From Parabacteroides sp. (GTDB lineage Bacteria > Bacteroidota > Bacteroidia > Bacteroidales > Tannerellaceae), in assembly GCA_022775005.1 (NCBI GenBank), contig JALFJR010000028.1, positions 1 to 64,000 of the forward strand: 64,000 bases of DNA, given 5' to 3'. The translations under genes were made by a program, and so were the position numbers. The stretch's first letter is position 1, and each line of letters starts with the position of its first letter. The notes below the pieces were generated by a model, which worked only from the letters and a program-made list of their open reading frames with translations, ran no database searches and was not told where the DNA came from. Below are positions 23,760-33,009 of the stretch, one piece after another.

Positions 23760-26708
23760 TTAGAACGTAAGATTTACACCAAACGTGAATGTTCTTGCCT
23801 TCGGATAGAACTCACGATCCTCAACACCAGGAGCCAAACCATTGTTACGACCTACGTTAGTCTCAGGATCCAAACCATTGTAACCGGTGATGACGAAGAG
23901 GTTCTGACCTGTTACATAGATACGAGCCTTATCCAACCAGTCAACCTTCTTTGTGTTGAAGGTGTAACCCAATGTCAAGTTGTCCAAACGTACGAATGAA
24001 CCATTCTCGATGTACAGTGAGCTATATGCCGGAGCTTTCTTCAACTCATAAGTCAAAGGATCGTCCAATGCGTTACCACCGATCAAATAACCCGGCTGAG
24101 CGTAGGCCATGCGAACGTGGTTCAATACGTCGTTACCGATGCTTCCACGGAAGAAGAATGACAAGTCGAAGTTCTTATAGCTGAATGAGTTGTTCCAACC
24201 GAATGTCAAGTCGGGCTGAGCGTCGCCAATGTAAGTACGGTCATCCTCAGAGATCTGACCATCACCATTGATATCCTCATACTGAGGCACACCGTCTGTC
24301 ATGCCCAAGTACTTCCAACCGAAGAACTGACCAATAGGATAACCCTCCTCAACTACGTGAGTCGTACCACCTGAACTACCACGGATCCAAGCGTCACCGG
24401 CATAGATACGAGTTGTAGAGAACTCACCATTTGACAACTTCGTCACTTTATTCTTGTTGTGAGCCAAGTTCAAAGAGGTATTCCAAGAGAAGTCTTTTGT
24501 CTTGATCGCATCGAAGTTTAACAATACCTCGATACCCTTGTTGCTCATATCACCTACGTTGGCCATCATCTCAGTGTAGAGGTAAGGCGGTGAAGGAACG
24601 GCATAGGTATAGAGCATATCTTTTGTACGCTTGTCATACCACTCGATTGTACCACCTAAGCGGCCATTGAACAACTGGAAGTCCAAACCGATGTTCAACA
24701 TAGAGGTCTGCTCCCACTTCAAATTGGGATTCGCATTCTGGCTGATCTTATAACCAGTTAACCAGCTACCAGCACTATAATACTTATCGCTGGCACCGTA
24801 AAGCTCCAATGTCTTGTACGGAGTCAAACCATCCTGATTACCGGTGATACCGTAACCTGCACGCAACTTCAAGTCGCTCAACCAATCCTGTGTGCTCTCC
24901 ATGAAGCCCTCCTGAGAGATACCCCACGCGGCGGATACAGAGGGGAACCAACCCCACTTATTGTTCGTACCGAACTTGGATGAACCATCTCGACGGATTG
25001 TAGCGGTAATCATGTAACGCTCATCGAAGCTATAGTGTGCACGAGCGAAGAAAGAGATCAAACGATATTGGTTCTTCTCAGACTTTACGTCATCCGGACG
25101 CAAGTCCTGACCAGCCTGCAACTTGTTGTCCTGCAACATGTCAGTTGTAAAGTTACGGTTGCCTGCCTCAAACTTAGAATAGGTGTTTTCCTCCCAAGAG
25201 TAACCGGCCATTGCCTGCAATTTATGCTTATCCTGGAAAGTCTTGTCGTAGTTCAAGGTCCACTCCATCAAATCCTTATCCATTACAGTATTGGATTTGT
25301 ATGCATAACCGCCGTCATCGCGACCAGCGTCAGTCTCAGAGTGGTAGTATTGAGAATACTCATCTGTCATACGGCTCTTGTAGAGCATAGCCTTGATGTC
25401 CAAACCATCGATAATCGTGAACTGCAGATCACCACTACCATACCAACGGTTGATGCGGTTCTCACGCTTGTTCATCTCGATATTGTGCAACGGGTTACCC
25501 AAGTCGTAACCTACGTTCTCATACCAGCTACCATCAGACAGCTTCACTGGATAGACCGGAAGCATGTTGTAAGCCAACACGAAGTTGTAACCATAAGTCG
25601 GGTTCATGTTCATCACCGTCGAAGCACCTGTCAAACCGATACGCAAGCGGTCGTTGATCGCACGTTGCTGGAACTGGAAGCGGAAGTTGAAACGCTCCAT
25701 CGAGTTGTCGCGGATCACACCGTCGTTCTTCAAATAGTTGACAGAAGCACGGTAGTTGCTCTTAGAAGAACCACCAGACAAAGAAAGGGCGTGGTTCTGA
25801 GAAACACCTGTGCGAGAGATTACGTCAAACCAATCGGTGTCTGCACCCCACTGGTCGAACTGCTTAGCCTGCTCGCTCTGGCCGTGGTCAGCGGCATACT
25901 TACGCCACTCGTCAGCTGTCAACATATCCGGCTTGTTAGCCAAGGTTGACATAGCCACATAGCCATCATAGTTCACCTGTGTGCGGTTACCTTGGCCACG
26001 CTTAGTCGTGATCAAGATGACACCACCTGCGGAACGAGAACCGTAGATCGCTGCAGAAGAGGCATCCTTCAAGACAGAGATAGACTCAATATCAGAAGGA
26101 GAAACCGTTGACATATCACCACCAGGGATACCATCGATGACGATCATCGGACCCTGATCGTTCTGCAACGTAGAGGTACCACGCAAACGGATCTGAGGTC
26201 TTTGAGACACATCTCCTGAACCAGAAGAGATGTTCAAACCAGCCACACGACCTTGCAACAAGTCGGTTGCCTCACGAGTAACACCCTGGTTAAAGTCTTT
26301 CTCAGACACGTTAGCCACAGAACCCGTGATCTCCTTACGAGTCTGCGTACCATAACCAATGGCTACGACCTCACCCAAGTTGATCACAGAGGAGCCTAAC
26401 TTAACGTCCACTGAGCCACGGCCTTTAACAGCCTCTTCTTGCGTGTTATAACCAATAAATGAGAATTGAAGAACGGCCTTTTTCAGGTCGTTTACCGTAA
26501 GAGAGTAGTTACCATCCAAGTCGGTAATCGTACCGTTGGTGGTACCTTTTTCAACAACGTTCGCACCAATAATGGGCTCACCTTGTTCATCCAGCACTTT
26601 TCCTTTGACTGCGCCCTGCTGAGCAAAAGCAACGACAGCCATACAGAAACTCAATAACGCTGCAAGGGCCTGGCCTCTCCAGCGTTGGAAGCTTGATCGC
26701 TTGTCCAT
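23760..26708 (-). CDS. SusC/RagA-family TonB-dependent outer-membrane transporter
   Basis: A 982-residue TonB-dependent transporter. After a signal peptide (about residues 1-30, ending FAQQ) comes a carboxypeptidase-regulatory-like domain (GKVLDEQGEPIIGANV, about 35-115). Next is the TonB-box/plug region (GEVVAIGYGTQTRKEITGS, and the SusC plug signature IRGTSTL-like IRLRGTSTL with DGIPGG). A ~750-residue barrel ends in an aromatic residue (FGVNLTF). It imports oligomeric nutrients across the outer membrane, using energy from ExbB/ExbD/TonB; such a system is encoded at 60-63 kb. A minus-strand -7 box TATATTTG is at 26771-26778. There is no sigma/anti-sigma pair or hybrid two-component sensor beside it. 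The plug lacks an N-terminal signalling domain, so control must come from elsewhere. Confidence 0.95.
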   Translation of the reverse strand: MDKRSSFQRWRGQALAALLSFCMAVVAFAQQGAVKGKVLDEQGEPIIGANVVEKGTTNGTITDLDGNYSLTVNDLKKAVLQFSFIGYNTQEEAVKGRGSVDVKLGSSVINLGEVVAIGYGTQTRKEITGSVANVSEKDFNQGVTREATDLLQGRVAGLNISSGSGDVSQRPQIRLRGTSTLQNDQGPMIVIDGIPGGDMSTVSPSDIESISVLKDASSAAIYGSRSAGGVILITTKRGQGNRTQVNYDGYVAMSTLANKPDMLTADEWRKYAADHGQSEQAKQFDQWGADTDWFDVISRTGVSQNHALSLSGGSSKSNYRASVNYLKNDGVIRDNSMERFNFRFQFQQRAINDRLRIGLTGASTVMNMNPTYGYNFVLAYNMLPVYPVKLSDGSWYENVGYDLGNPLHNIEMNKRENRINRWYGSGDLQFTIIDGLDIKAMLYKSRMTDEYSQYYHSETDAGRDDGGYAYKSNTVMDKDLMEWTLNYDKTFQDKHKLQAMAGYSWEENTYSKFEAGNRNFTTDMLQDNKLQAGQDLRPDDVKSEKNQYRLISFFARAHYSFDERYMITATIRRDGSSKFGTNNKWGWFPSVSAAWGISQEGFMESTQDWLSDLKLRAGYGITGNQDGLTPYKTLELYGASDKYYSAGSWLTGYKISQNANPNLKWEQTSMLNIGLDFQLFNGRLGGTIEWYDKRTKDMLYTYAVPSPPYLYTEMMANVGDMSNKGIEVLLNFDAIKTKDFSWNTSLNLAHNKNKVTKLSNGEFSTTRIYAGDAWIRGSSGGTTHVVEEGYPIGQFFGWKYLGMTDGVPQYEDINGDGQISEDDRTYIGDAQPDLTFGWNNSFSYKNFDLSFFFRGSIGNDVLNHVRMAYAQPGYLIGGNALDDPLTYELKKAPAYSSLYIENGSFVRLDNLTLGYTFNTKKVDWLDKARIYVTGQNLFVITGYNGLDPETNVGRNNGLAPGVEDREFYPKARTFTFGVNLTF

Positions 26709-26952
26709 GATACAATTAATTTAGGATAAACACAATAACTTTTTGTGATTATTTTGGGATTTTCCCGGCGCAAATATAGATAAAAATCAAAAAACGAATG
26801 GGCGTTTTGATAAAAAATATTCCAAATATCATCGTTCGTTTTTGATTTGTTGTATCAATTCTGTCAAATATAGTTTGACGTAAGGAGGCAAATAGTGTAA
26901 GGAAGTGAAACAAAAAAAGAGATGCAATAGACATTGCATCTCTTTCTATGGG

Positions 26953-27027
26953 TGGGCGTTGAGGGATTCGAACCCCCGACCCTCTGCTTGTAAGGCAGAT
27001 GCTCTGAACCAGCTGAGCTAAACGCCC
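26953..27027 (-). tRNA. tRNA-Val (TAC), copy A
   Basis: A 75-nt cloverleaf with acceptor GGGCGTT/AACGCCC, anticodon loop CTTACAA (anticodon TAC) and discriminator A. The CCA is not encoded. It has its own promoter at 27069-27099. Confidence 0.95.
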
Positions 27028-27068
27028 TTCAAGTGGCCTTGCTATGATTGCCTTTTGGAAAGACGCTG

Positions 27069-27099
27069 CAAAGATACGTCTTTTTGAGAAACCTCCAAA
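27069..27099 (-). promoter_or_regulatory. Promoter of tRNA-Val copy A
   Basis: On the minus strand TTTG (27096-27099), 19 bp, TATCTTTG (27069-27076): an exact match to the Bacteroidetes consensus. The surrounding ~60 bp are nearly identical to the promoter of copy C. Confidence 0.85.
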
Positions 27100-27242
27100 T
27101 GTTTTGCCTAGAAATCTGCGAGAAAAGTTAAGGATGATCAATGTTCTCTTGGCCATTCGCAATCTGGCGTGCTTTCCGCATGAAAAATGTTTGGGCGTTT
27201 TGTATAATCCTCCGCAGTAAGTCCGTTGTTCCTTCGATCTTC

Positions 27243-27308
27243 CTCTAAACCAAACTCGGTGAAGCTCTAAACCAAATTCGGTCATGCTCTAATCGCCGAT
27301 TAGAGGAG
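27243..27308. repeat. 22-bp direct repeats, three units
   Basis: Units beginning CTCTAAaC start at 27243, 27265 and 27287, exactly 22 bp apart. The first two share CTCTAAACCAAAyTCGGT. The third contains the near-palindrome CTCTAATCG-C-CGATTAGAG. Confidence 0.75.
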
Positions 27309-27370
27309 CAGCAGTGTTTCAGCGAAGTTGGTACGGAGGAAAGATGGAGGTGGTCTATTGCGCCAGAAAC

Positions 27371-27486
27371 TATCCATTAACGGCTCATGAACTCGTAAGT
27401 TATCGGCTTGTCAAGCCGTAAGCTTACGGCTGCCCTAACTCGTAAGCTTGTGGCTCGAATAGCCGTAAGCTTATCACTTCGCAAGC
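27371..27486. repeat. 23-bp periodic repeats, about five units
   Basis: CGTAAG-led units start at 27394, 27417, 27441 and 27464 (spacing 23, 24, 23), with a degenerate copy at 27371. The consensus is near CGTAAGCTTACGGCT plus 8 variable bases. The core is itself palindromic (CGTAAGCTTACG). Confidence 0.75.
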
Positions 27487-27540
27487 CAAATTAGGAGATA
27501 AAAAAAGAGATGTATCATCTGATACATCTCTTTGAGTTTG

Positions 27541-27615
27541 TGGGCGTTGAGGGATTCGAACCCCCGACCCTCTGCTTGTAAGGCAGATGCTCTGAACCAG
27601 CTGAGCTAAACGCCC
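27541..27615 (-). tRNA. tRNA-Val (TAC), copy B
   Basis: A 75-nt gene with the same sequence as copies A and C. It lies 37 bp downstream of copy C in the transcription direction and probably shares its transcript. Confidence 0.95.
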
Positions 27616-27652
27616 GAGTTTGTGTTCGGGATAAAAGTGAAGTGTTTGAAGG

Positions 27653-27727
27653 TGGGCGTTGAGGGATTCGAACCCCCGACCCTCTGCTTGTAAGGCAGAT
27701 GCTCTGAACCAGCTGAGCTAAACGCCC
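27653..27727 (-). tRNA. tRNA-Val (TAC), copy C
   Basis: A 75-nt gene, the first of the B/C pair, 40 bp downstream of its own promoter. The cloverleaf is identical to copies A and B. Confidence 0.95.
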
Positions 27728-27767
27728 TTCAAGACTTCTCTTGTTGCTTTGTTTCTCAAAAGCGCTG

Positions 27768-27798
27768 CAAAGATACGGCTTTTTCTGATACCTCCAAA
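27768..27798 (-). promoter_or_regulatory. Promoter of tRNA-Val copies C and B
   Basis: On the minus strand TTTG (27795-27798), 19 bp, TATCTTTG (27768-27775), an exact consensus match. Its flanks resemble the copy A promoter, so the promoter was duplicated with the tRNA. Confidence 0.85.
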
Positions 27799-28027
27799 TG
27801 TTTTGCCCGTATTTTTGCGAAAAATTTCTTTCGAGATGCTTTCGAGATGCCTTCGAGGTGATCAAGCACTGTTATTCCTTTCTGCGTTTTTCGGATGTGC
27901 ATGCGTGCGATAACGCATTTATGCGGGGTTGGTTGCATGTGGAGGCGAATTTGCTAAAAAAAAGAGGCCAAAGACGTTGTTTTCAGTGAAAAAGATTATC
28001 TTTGCGTCTCTATATTTAACAGTGTGT

Positions 28028-29371
28028 ATGGATTTATCGACATTGACAGCTATATCCCCCGTTGACGGGCGATATAGGAGCAAGGCTGACAACCTGGCCG
28101 CATATTTCTCCGAGTATGCGCTTATTCGCTATCGTGTGCGTGTGGAGGTGGAGTATTTTATTGCCCTTGCTGCGTTTCTCCCGCAGCTGAAAGAGCTGGA
28201 TACGCCGGAGGTGAAAGCAGGTCTTCGCCAGTTGTATACGCAGTTCAGTGAGGCTGATGCGCTTCGGGTGAAAGAGATTGAGAAGGTTACGAATCACGAC
28301 GTGAAGGCCGTGGAGTATTTTATCAAGGAGAAGACAGACCATTTCTTGGCTGAGAAATACCATGAGTTTATTCATTTCGGATTGACCTCGCAAGATATTA
28401 ACAATACCTCGGTGCCTCTCTCTGTGAAAGAGGCGTTGGAGGAGGTCTATTACCCTGGTTTGCAGGAGGTGATCAATACCTTACGTGGGTATGCGGAGGA
28501 GTGGATGCAAATCCCGATGTTGGCACGTACACATGGTCAACCTGCTTCGCCTACTCGTTTGGGCAAGGAGGTAATGGTGTATGTCTATCGTTTAGAGCAG
28601 CAGTTGGCGTTGTTGAAGGCTACGCCGATCAGTGCGAAGTTTGGAGGTGCGACGGGTAATTTCAACGCCCATCACGTGGCTTATCCCGATTATGACTGGC
28701 GTGCGTTTGGCAACAGCTTTGTCAGCGAGGTGTTAGGCTTGCAACGGGAGCAATGGACGACCCAGATCTCTAACTATGATAACTTGGCGGCTTTGTTTGA
28801 CGGCTTGAAACGAATCAACACGATCTTGATCGACCTTAACCGCGACTTCTGGCAGTATATCTCGATGGAGTATTTCAAGCAGAAGATCAAGGCGGGTGAG
28901 ATTGGCTCCTCCGCAATGCCGCACAAGGTGAACCCGATTGATTTCGAGAACGCTGAGGGTAACTTGGGCATGGCGAACGCAATCTTGGGCCATCTGGCGA
29001 CGAAGTTGCCCATCTCTCGCCTGCAACGCGATTTGACCGATTCTACGGTGTTGCGTAACGTGGGTGTGCCTTTGGCGCATATCGAGATCGCCTTCAAGAG
29101 CTTGCTGAAAGGCTTGGGCAAGTTGTTGCTGAACGAGGCGGCTTTGCGTCGTGACTTGGATCATTGTTGGCCGGTTGTCGCAGAGGGTATTCAGACCATC
29201 TTGCGTCGCGAGGGCTATCCGAAACCTTATGAGGCATTGAAGGCGTTGACACGTACGAACGAGGCTGTCACGGAGGAGTCTATCCATGCGTTTATTGATA
29301 CGTTAGCGGTCAGCGATGCGGTGAAGGCTGAGTTGCGTGCTATCACTCCGCATAACTATACGGGAATTTAA
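28028..29371 (+). CDS. purB: Adenylosuccinate lyase PurB
   Basis: A 447-residue fumarase/aspartase-superfamily lyase of the E. coli PurB type. It acts twice in purine synthesis, splitting SAICAR and adenylosuccinate to release fumarate. Visible motifs are SPVDGRYRSK at the start, THGQPASPTRLGKE, and the superfamily signature SSAMPHKVNPIDFENAEGN with its mobile serine. The ATG at 28028 is chosen because the family begins at this point (MDLSTLTAISPVDG). The longer frame runs across a -7 box TATCTTTG at 27997-28004. Length matches the family. It is followed by the pseudouridine synthase and asnS on the same strand. Confidence 0.95.
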   Translation: MDLSTLTAISPVDGRYRSKADNLAAYFSEYALIRYRVRVEVEYFIALAAFLPQLKELDTPEVKAGLRQLYTQFSEADALRVKEIEKVTNHDVKAVEYFIKEKTDHFLAEKYHEFIHFGLTSQDINNTSVPLSVKEALEEVYYPGLQEVINTLRGYAEEWMQIPMLARTHGQPASPTRLGKEVMVYVYRLEQQLALLKATPISAKFGGATGNFNAHHVAYPDYDWRAFGNSFVSEVLGLQREQWTTQISNYDNLAALFDGLKRINTILIDLNRDFWQYISMEYFKQKIKAGEIGSSAMPHKVNPIDFENAEGNLGMANAILGHLATKLPISRLQRDLTDSTVLRNVGVPLAHIEIAFKSLLKGLGKLLLNEAALRRDLDHCWPVVAEGIQTILRREGYPKPYEALKALTRTNEAVTEESIHAFIDTLAVSDAVKAELRAITPHNYTGI

Positions 29372-29473
29372 ACAATACGTATTATACATATATTATAATA
29401 ACAGAAAATAGAGATTATGAATCGGTAACCGTGAGGTTGCCAAGTTTTAACTATTGAAATTAGAGAGAAAAAC

Positions 29474-30922
29474 ATGAGTACTGAAGAAAGAGATGAGATG
29501 CAGCCGCGTCCGAGAAAGACGATGCACAACGATCAGGAAGGTGAGAGAAGACCTTACAGTCAGGATTACAACAAACCTGAGGGAGGCTACGAGCGCAGAC
29601 CCTATCGCTCTTATGGAGAAACTAACCGTCCCGCTTATGGGGATCGTCAGGGCCGCCAAGGTGGCTATGACAATGGTGGGTACGGTAATCGTCAGGGTGG
29701 TTATAACCGTCAAGGTGGTTACGGCCGTCCTTCGTACAACAATCCTCGTCAAGGTTATATGCCTTATGAGGGCAATGGAAAGGCTTACTCTGCTTCGCCA
29801 AACGGTGAGGGTGCGCAAGCCGGTGCTATTCGCAAGAGACGTGCACGCGTGGGCGAGACCCGCGTAGATTATGGTGAACCACGTCCGGCACAGAATTATG
29901 GGGGCCCTCGTCGTCCCTATGACAACGGTGGTGGTTATGGCGACAGCCGCCAGGGTGGTTACGGCAATAGCCGTCAAGGTGGTTATGGCAACAGCCGCCA
30001 GGGTGGTTACGGCAACAGTCGTCAAGGTGGTTATGGTAATAATAGCCGCCAAGGTGGTTATGGCAATAACAACCGTCAGGGTGGTTATGGCAATCAGGGA
30101 GGCATGCAGCGTCGTCCGAGCAACAACCGTCCACAGCCGAAGCAGCCGCAGCGTCCGCAACGTCCGAAACAAATTAAGTATCAGGAGGTATTGGCTGATC
30201 CAATGGAGCCGATCCGCTTGAACAAGTTCTTGTCAAACGCTGGTGTTTGCTCACGTCGTGAGGCCGATGAGTACATCCAGAAGGGTGTTGTGACGGTGAA
30301 TGGTGAGGTCGTTACCGAGTTGGGTACGAAGATCACTCGTCAAGACAAGGTGATGTTTGGCGGTAAAGAGGTACAGATCGAGAGCAAGGTCTATATCTTG
30401 TTGAATAAGCCGAAGAACTGTGTGACTACATCTGATGATCCTCAAGAGCGTTTAACTGTTATGGACTTGGTGAAGAACGCTTGCAGCGAGCGTATCTATC
30501 CGGTAGGTCGTTTGGACCGTAACACGACAGGTGTATTACTGTTGACGAACGATGGTGACTTGGCTTCCAAGTTGACACATCCTTCGTTCAAGAAAAAGAA
30601 GATTTACCACGTATGGTTGGACAAGAACGTAGCGATCGAGGATATGGAGAAGATCGCCAACGGCTTAGAGTTAGAGGATGGTGAGGTACATGCTGATGCG
30701 ATTAGCTATGCCAGTGAGGATGACAAGTCGCAGGTGGGTATTGAGATCCACTCAGGTCGCAACCGTATCGTGCGTCGTATTTTTGAGTCATTGGGTTATC
30801 ATGTCATTAAATTGGATCGCGTCTATTTCGCTGGTTTGACCAAGAAGAACTTGGGTCGCGGCAAATGGCGTTATCTGAACGAGAAAGAGGTGAACGCACT
30901 GCGTATGGGTGCATTCGAATAA
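29474..30922 (+). CDS. rRNA pseudouridine synthase (RluB/RsuA type) with long RG/GY-rich N terminus
   Basis: A 482-residue protein in two unlike halves. Residues 1-~240 are low complexity, rich in Arg, Gly, Tyr, Asn and Gln, with tandem units of NSRQGGYG-type at about 153-210. This part should be disordered and RNA-binding, like RGG boxes. From about residue 245 comes a standard RsuA/RluB enzyme: an S4 domain (IRLNKFLSNAGVCSRREAD), then the catalytic domain with the nucleophile aspartate in GRLDRNTTG (about residue 345) and the GRNRIVRRIFE motif. It converts specific uridines of rRNA to pseudouridine. The N-terminal extension is much longer than the core requires. It sits 16 bp before asnS. 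Confidence 0.9.
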   Translation: MSTEERDEMQPRPRKTMHNDQEGERRPYSQDYNKPEGGYERRPYRSYGETNRPAYGDRQGRQGGYDNGGYGNRQGGYNRQGGYGRPSYNNPRQGYMPYEGNGKAYSASPNGEGAQAGAIRKRRARVGETRVDYGEPRPAQNYGGPRRPYDNGGGYGDSRQGGYGNSRQGGYGNSRQGGYGNSRQGGYGNNSRQGGYGNNNRQGGYGNQGGMQRRPSNNRPQPKQPQRPQRPKQIKYQEVLADPMEPIRLNKFLSNAGVCSRREADEYIQKGVVTVNGEVVTELGTKITRQDKVMFGGKEVQIESKVYILLNKPKNCVTTSDDPQERLTVMDLVKNACSERIYPVGRLDRNTTGVLLLTNDGDLASKLTHPSFKKKKIYHVWLDKNVAIEDMEKIANGLELEDGEVHADAISYASEDDKSQVGIEIHSGRNRIVRRIFESLGYHVIKLDRVYFAGLTKKNLGRGKWRYLNEKEVNALRMGAFE

Positions 30923-30938
30923 CAAATAAATAGCTTAG

Positions 30939-32345
30939 ATGGAAACAATTAAGAGAACAAAGATTGTTGATTTGTTGAAGAGTGAGGCCTTTGGCACCAC
31001 CGTCAACGTGAAGGGTTGGGTACGTACCCGCCGTGGTAGCAAACAGGTAAACTTCATCGCGTTGAACGATGGATCAACCATCAATAATGTTCAGATTGTT
31101 GTGGACGTGGAAAAGCTGGGTGAGGAGTTCTTGAAGCCGATCACGACAGGCGCAAGCTTGAGCGTGAACGGCATCTTGACTGCCTCTCAGGGCAAAGGTC
31201 AGCGTGTCGAGATTCAGGCGACTGAGATAGAAATTTACGGTACGGCTGATCCTGCTGTCTATCCCTTGCAGAAGAAGGGTCACACGATGGAGTTCTTGCG
31301 TGAGATTGCACATTTGCGCCCCCGTACGAACACGTTTGGTGCCATCTTCCGTATCCGCCACAACATGGCTTATGCGATTCATAAGTTCTTCCACGATAAG
31401 GGCTTCTTCTATTTTCATACCCCGATCATTACCGCTTCTGATTGCGAGGGAGCTGGTCAGATGTTCCAGGTGACGACGAAGAACCTCTATAATCTGAAGA
31501 AGGATGAGAATGGGTCGATTTTGTATGATGATGATTTCTTTGGTAAACAGACCAGCTTGACGGTTTCCGGACAGTTGGAGGGTGAGTTGGCGGCTACCGC
31601 TTTGGGTCAGATCTATACATTTGGTCCGACGTTCCGTGCGGAAAACTCCAACACGCCGCGTCACTTGGCTGAGTTCTGGATGATTGAGCCGGAGGTCGCT
31701 TTCAACGACATTACGGATAACATGGAGTTGGCTGAGGAGTTTATCAAGTTCTGCGTGCAGTGGGCATTGGATAACTGCCGTGAGGATGTACAATTCCTCA
31801 ACGATATGTTTGACAAGGAGTTGATCGCCCGTTTGGAGGGCGTTTTGAAGGATCGTTTCGTGCGTCTGCCTTATACCGAGGGTATCAAGATCTTGGAGGA
31901 GGCTGTGGCAAAGGGTCACCAATTCGAGTTCCCGGTTTACTGGGGTGTTGATTTGGCTTCTGAGCATGAGCGCTACTTGGTGGAGGAGCACTTCAAGTGT
32001 CCGGTTATCTTGACGGATTATCCGAAGGAGATCAAAGCCTTCTACATGAAGCAGAACGAGGATGGCAAAACGGTGCGTGCGATGGACGTGCTTTTCCCGA
32101 AGATTGGCGAGATCATCGGTGGCTCCGAGCGTGAGGCTGACTATGACAAGTTGCTCAACCGCATCAATGAGTTGCATATTCCGATGAAGGATATGTGGTG
32201 GTACTTGGATACCCGCCGTTTCGGTACGGTACCTCATTCTGGTTTCGGCTTAGGTTTCGAGCGTCTGTTGTTGTTCGTAACGGGTATGGCGAACATCCGC
32301 GATGTGATTCCCTTCCCGCGTACACCGAAGAACGCAGAGTTCTAA
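30939..32345 (+). CDS. asnS: Asparagine--tRNA ligase AsnS
   Basis: A 468-residue class IIb aminoacyl-tRNA synthetase that charges tRNA-Asn. The N-terminal OB-fold anticodon-binding domain ([25 protein letters not shown]) covers about residues 17-120. The catalytic core has class II motif 2 ([25 protein letters not shown]) and motif 3 ([16 protein letters not shown]). Length and AsnS-specific insertions fit the family rather than AspS. It is co-oriented with the pseudouridine synthase and ends at a terminator shared with the convergent lrp gene. Confidence 0.96.
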   Translation: METIKRTKIVDLLKSEAFGTTVNVKGWVRTRRGSKQVNFIALNDGSTINNVQIVVDVEKLGEEFLKPITTGASLSVNGILTASQGKGQRVEIQATEIEIYGTADPAVYPLQKKGHTMEFLREIAHLRPRTNTFGAIFRIRHNMAYAIHKFFHDKGFFYFHTPIITASDCEGAGQMFQVTTKNLYNLKKDENGSILYDDDFFGKQTSLTVSGQLEGELAATALGQIYTFGPTFRAENSNTPRHLAEFWMIEPEVAFNDITDNMELAEEFIKFCVQWALDNCREDVQFLNDMFDKELIARLEGVLKDRFVRLPYTEGIKILEEAVAKGHQFEFPVYWGVDLASEHERYLVEEHFKCPVILTDYPKEIKAFYMKQNEDGKTVRAMDVLFPKIGEIIGGSEREADYDKLLNRINELHIPMKDMWWYLDTRRFGTVPHSGFGLGFERLLLFVTGMANIRDVIPFPRTPKNAEF

Positions 32346-32350
32346 TCATA

Positions 32351-32382
32351 AAAAAGAGAATCCTTTCGGGTTCTCTTTTTTT
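32351..32382. terminator. Terminator between asnS and the convergent lrp gene
   Basis: AAAAAGAGAATCC pairs with GGGTTCTCTTTTT across a TTTC loop. It has A and T runs on either side, so it can serve both strands. Confidence 0.85.
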
Positions 32383-32384
32383 AT

Positions 32385-32864
32385 TTAATAATCATCGTCT
32401 TCCTCTAAATCAATGGGGATTTGCCGCTTAAAAGCCTCCTTGAAGGAGATGAGCGATTCGGTACGTGCCAATCCTAACGGTTGCAATTTGTTGTGGATGA
32501 TGCTCAACAGATGTTGATTGTTCTTTGCGTAAATCTTGATGAAGAGGTCATATTGCCCGGTCGTGTAATGACATTCCACTACCTCCGGTATTTGCTTTAA
32601 GGCCTCAGTCACCGTAGGGAATTGCCCCGGTGATTTCAAGAATAGCCCCATATAGGCACAGGTCTCATAACCGACCTTTGTGTTGTCGATGATGAACTCT
32701 GACCCTTTAATCACACCCAATGCGGTAAGTTTCTGTATGCGTTGGTGAATGGCCGCACCTGATACGTTGCACTCTCGGGCTACCTCTAAAAATGGGATAC
32801 GTGCGTTCCCCACGATCATCTTCAGTATCTTACCATCTAATTCATCTAATTGATGATGTCCCAT
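32385..32864 (-). CDS. Lrp/AsnC-family transcriptional regulator (second copy)
   Basis: A 159-residue regulator with an N-terminal winged helix-turn-helix (LDELDGKILKMIVGNARIPFLEVARECNVSGAAIHQRIQKL split over about residues 5-45) and a RAM effector domain (EVVECHYTTGQYDLFIKIYA). It is clearly paralogous to the regulator at 11569-12036. A longer frame to 32906 exists, but a -7 box TATATTTG at 32915-32922 places the transcript start almost on that codon. The ATG at 32864 is therefore preferred. The C terminus ends in an acidic tail (DLEEDDDY). Targets are unknown. It is divergent from the GNAT gene. Confidence 0.9.
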   Translation of the reverse strand: MGHHQLDELDGKILKMIVGNARIPFLEVARECNVSGAAIHQRIQKLTALGVIKGSEFIIDNTKVGYETCAYMGLFLKSPGQFPTVTEALKQIPEVVECHYTTGQYDLFIKIYAKNNQHLLSIIHNKLQPLGLARTESLISFKEAFKRQIPIDLEEDDDY

Positions 32865-33009
32865 ATATTTTGTATGTTTGTATCTGTTATAATTTGTCTC
32901 TTTCAATTTGTGGGCAAATATACAGATAATCTAATAATCGTCCTGCTATGGCAGACTGATATTTTTATTTTGTAATGAATTAGGTCTAATTTTTAACTAA
33001 GAAAAAAAT

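Larger units (their letters stand above)
27028..27540. other. Gene-free region between tRNA-Val copies A and B, with periodic repeats
   Basis: These 513 bp hold the promoter of copy A, a 22-bp periodic array (27243-27308), a 23-bp periodic array (27371-27486) and no convincing gene. A 178-codon minus frame spanning 26749-27285 crosses the tRNA and is rejected. Confidence 0.7.

Noticed and set aside
26749..27285. 178-codon minus-strand frame
   Set aside because: It reads straight through the tRNA-Val gene and its promoter.
27515..27865. 116-codon minus-strand frame
   Set aside because: It covers two tRNA-Val genes and their promoter; repeated peptide segments are just translated tRNA.
29447..30172. 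Long minus-strand frame, Thr/Ala/Ile-rich
   Set aside because: It is the antisense shadow of the RG/GY repeat region of the pseudouridine synthase; its repeats mirror those codons and no signal or family motif is present.
30939..32345. Aspartyl- rather than asparaginyl-tRNA synthetase
   Set aside because: Length (468 residues) and the absence of the large bacterial AspS insertion domain favour AsnS.
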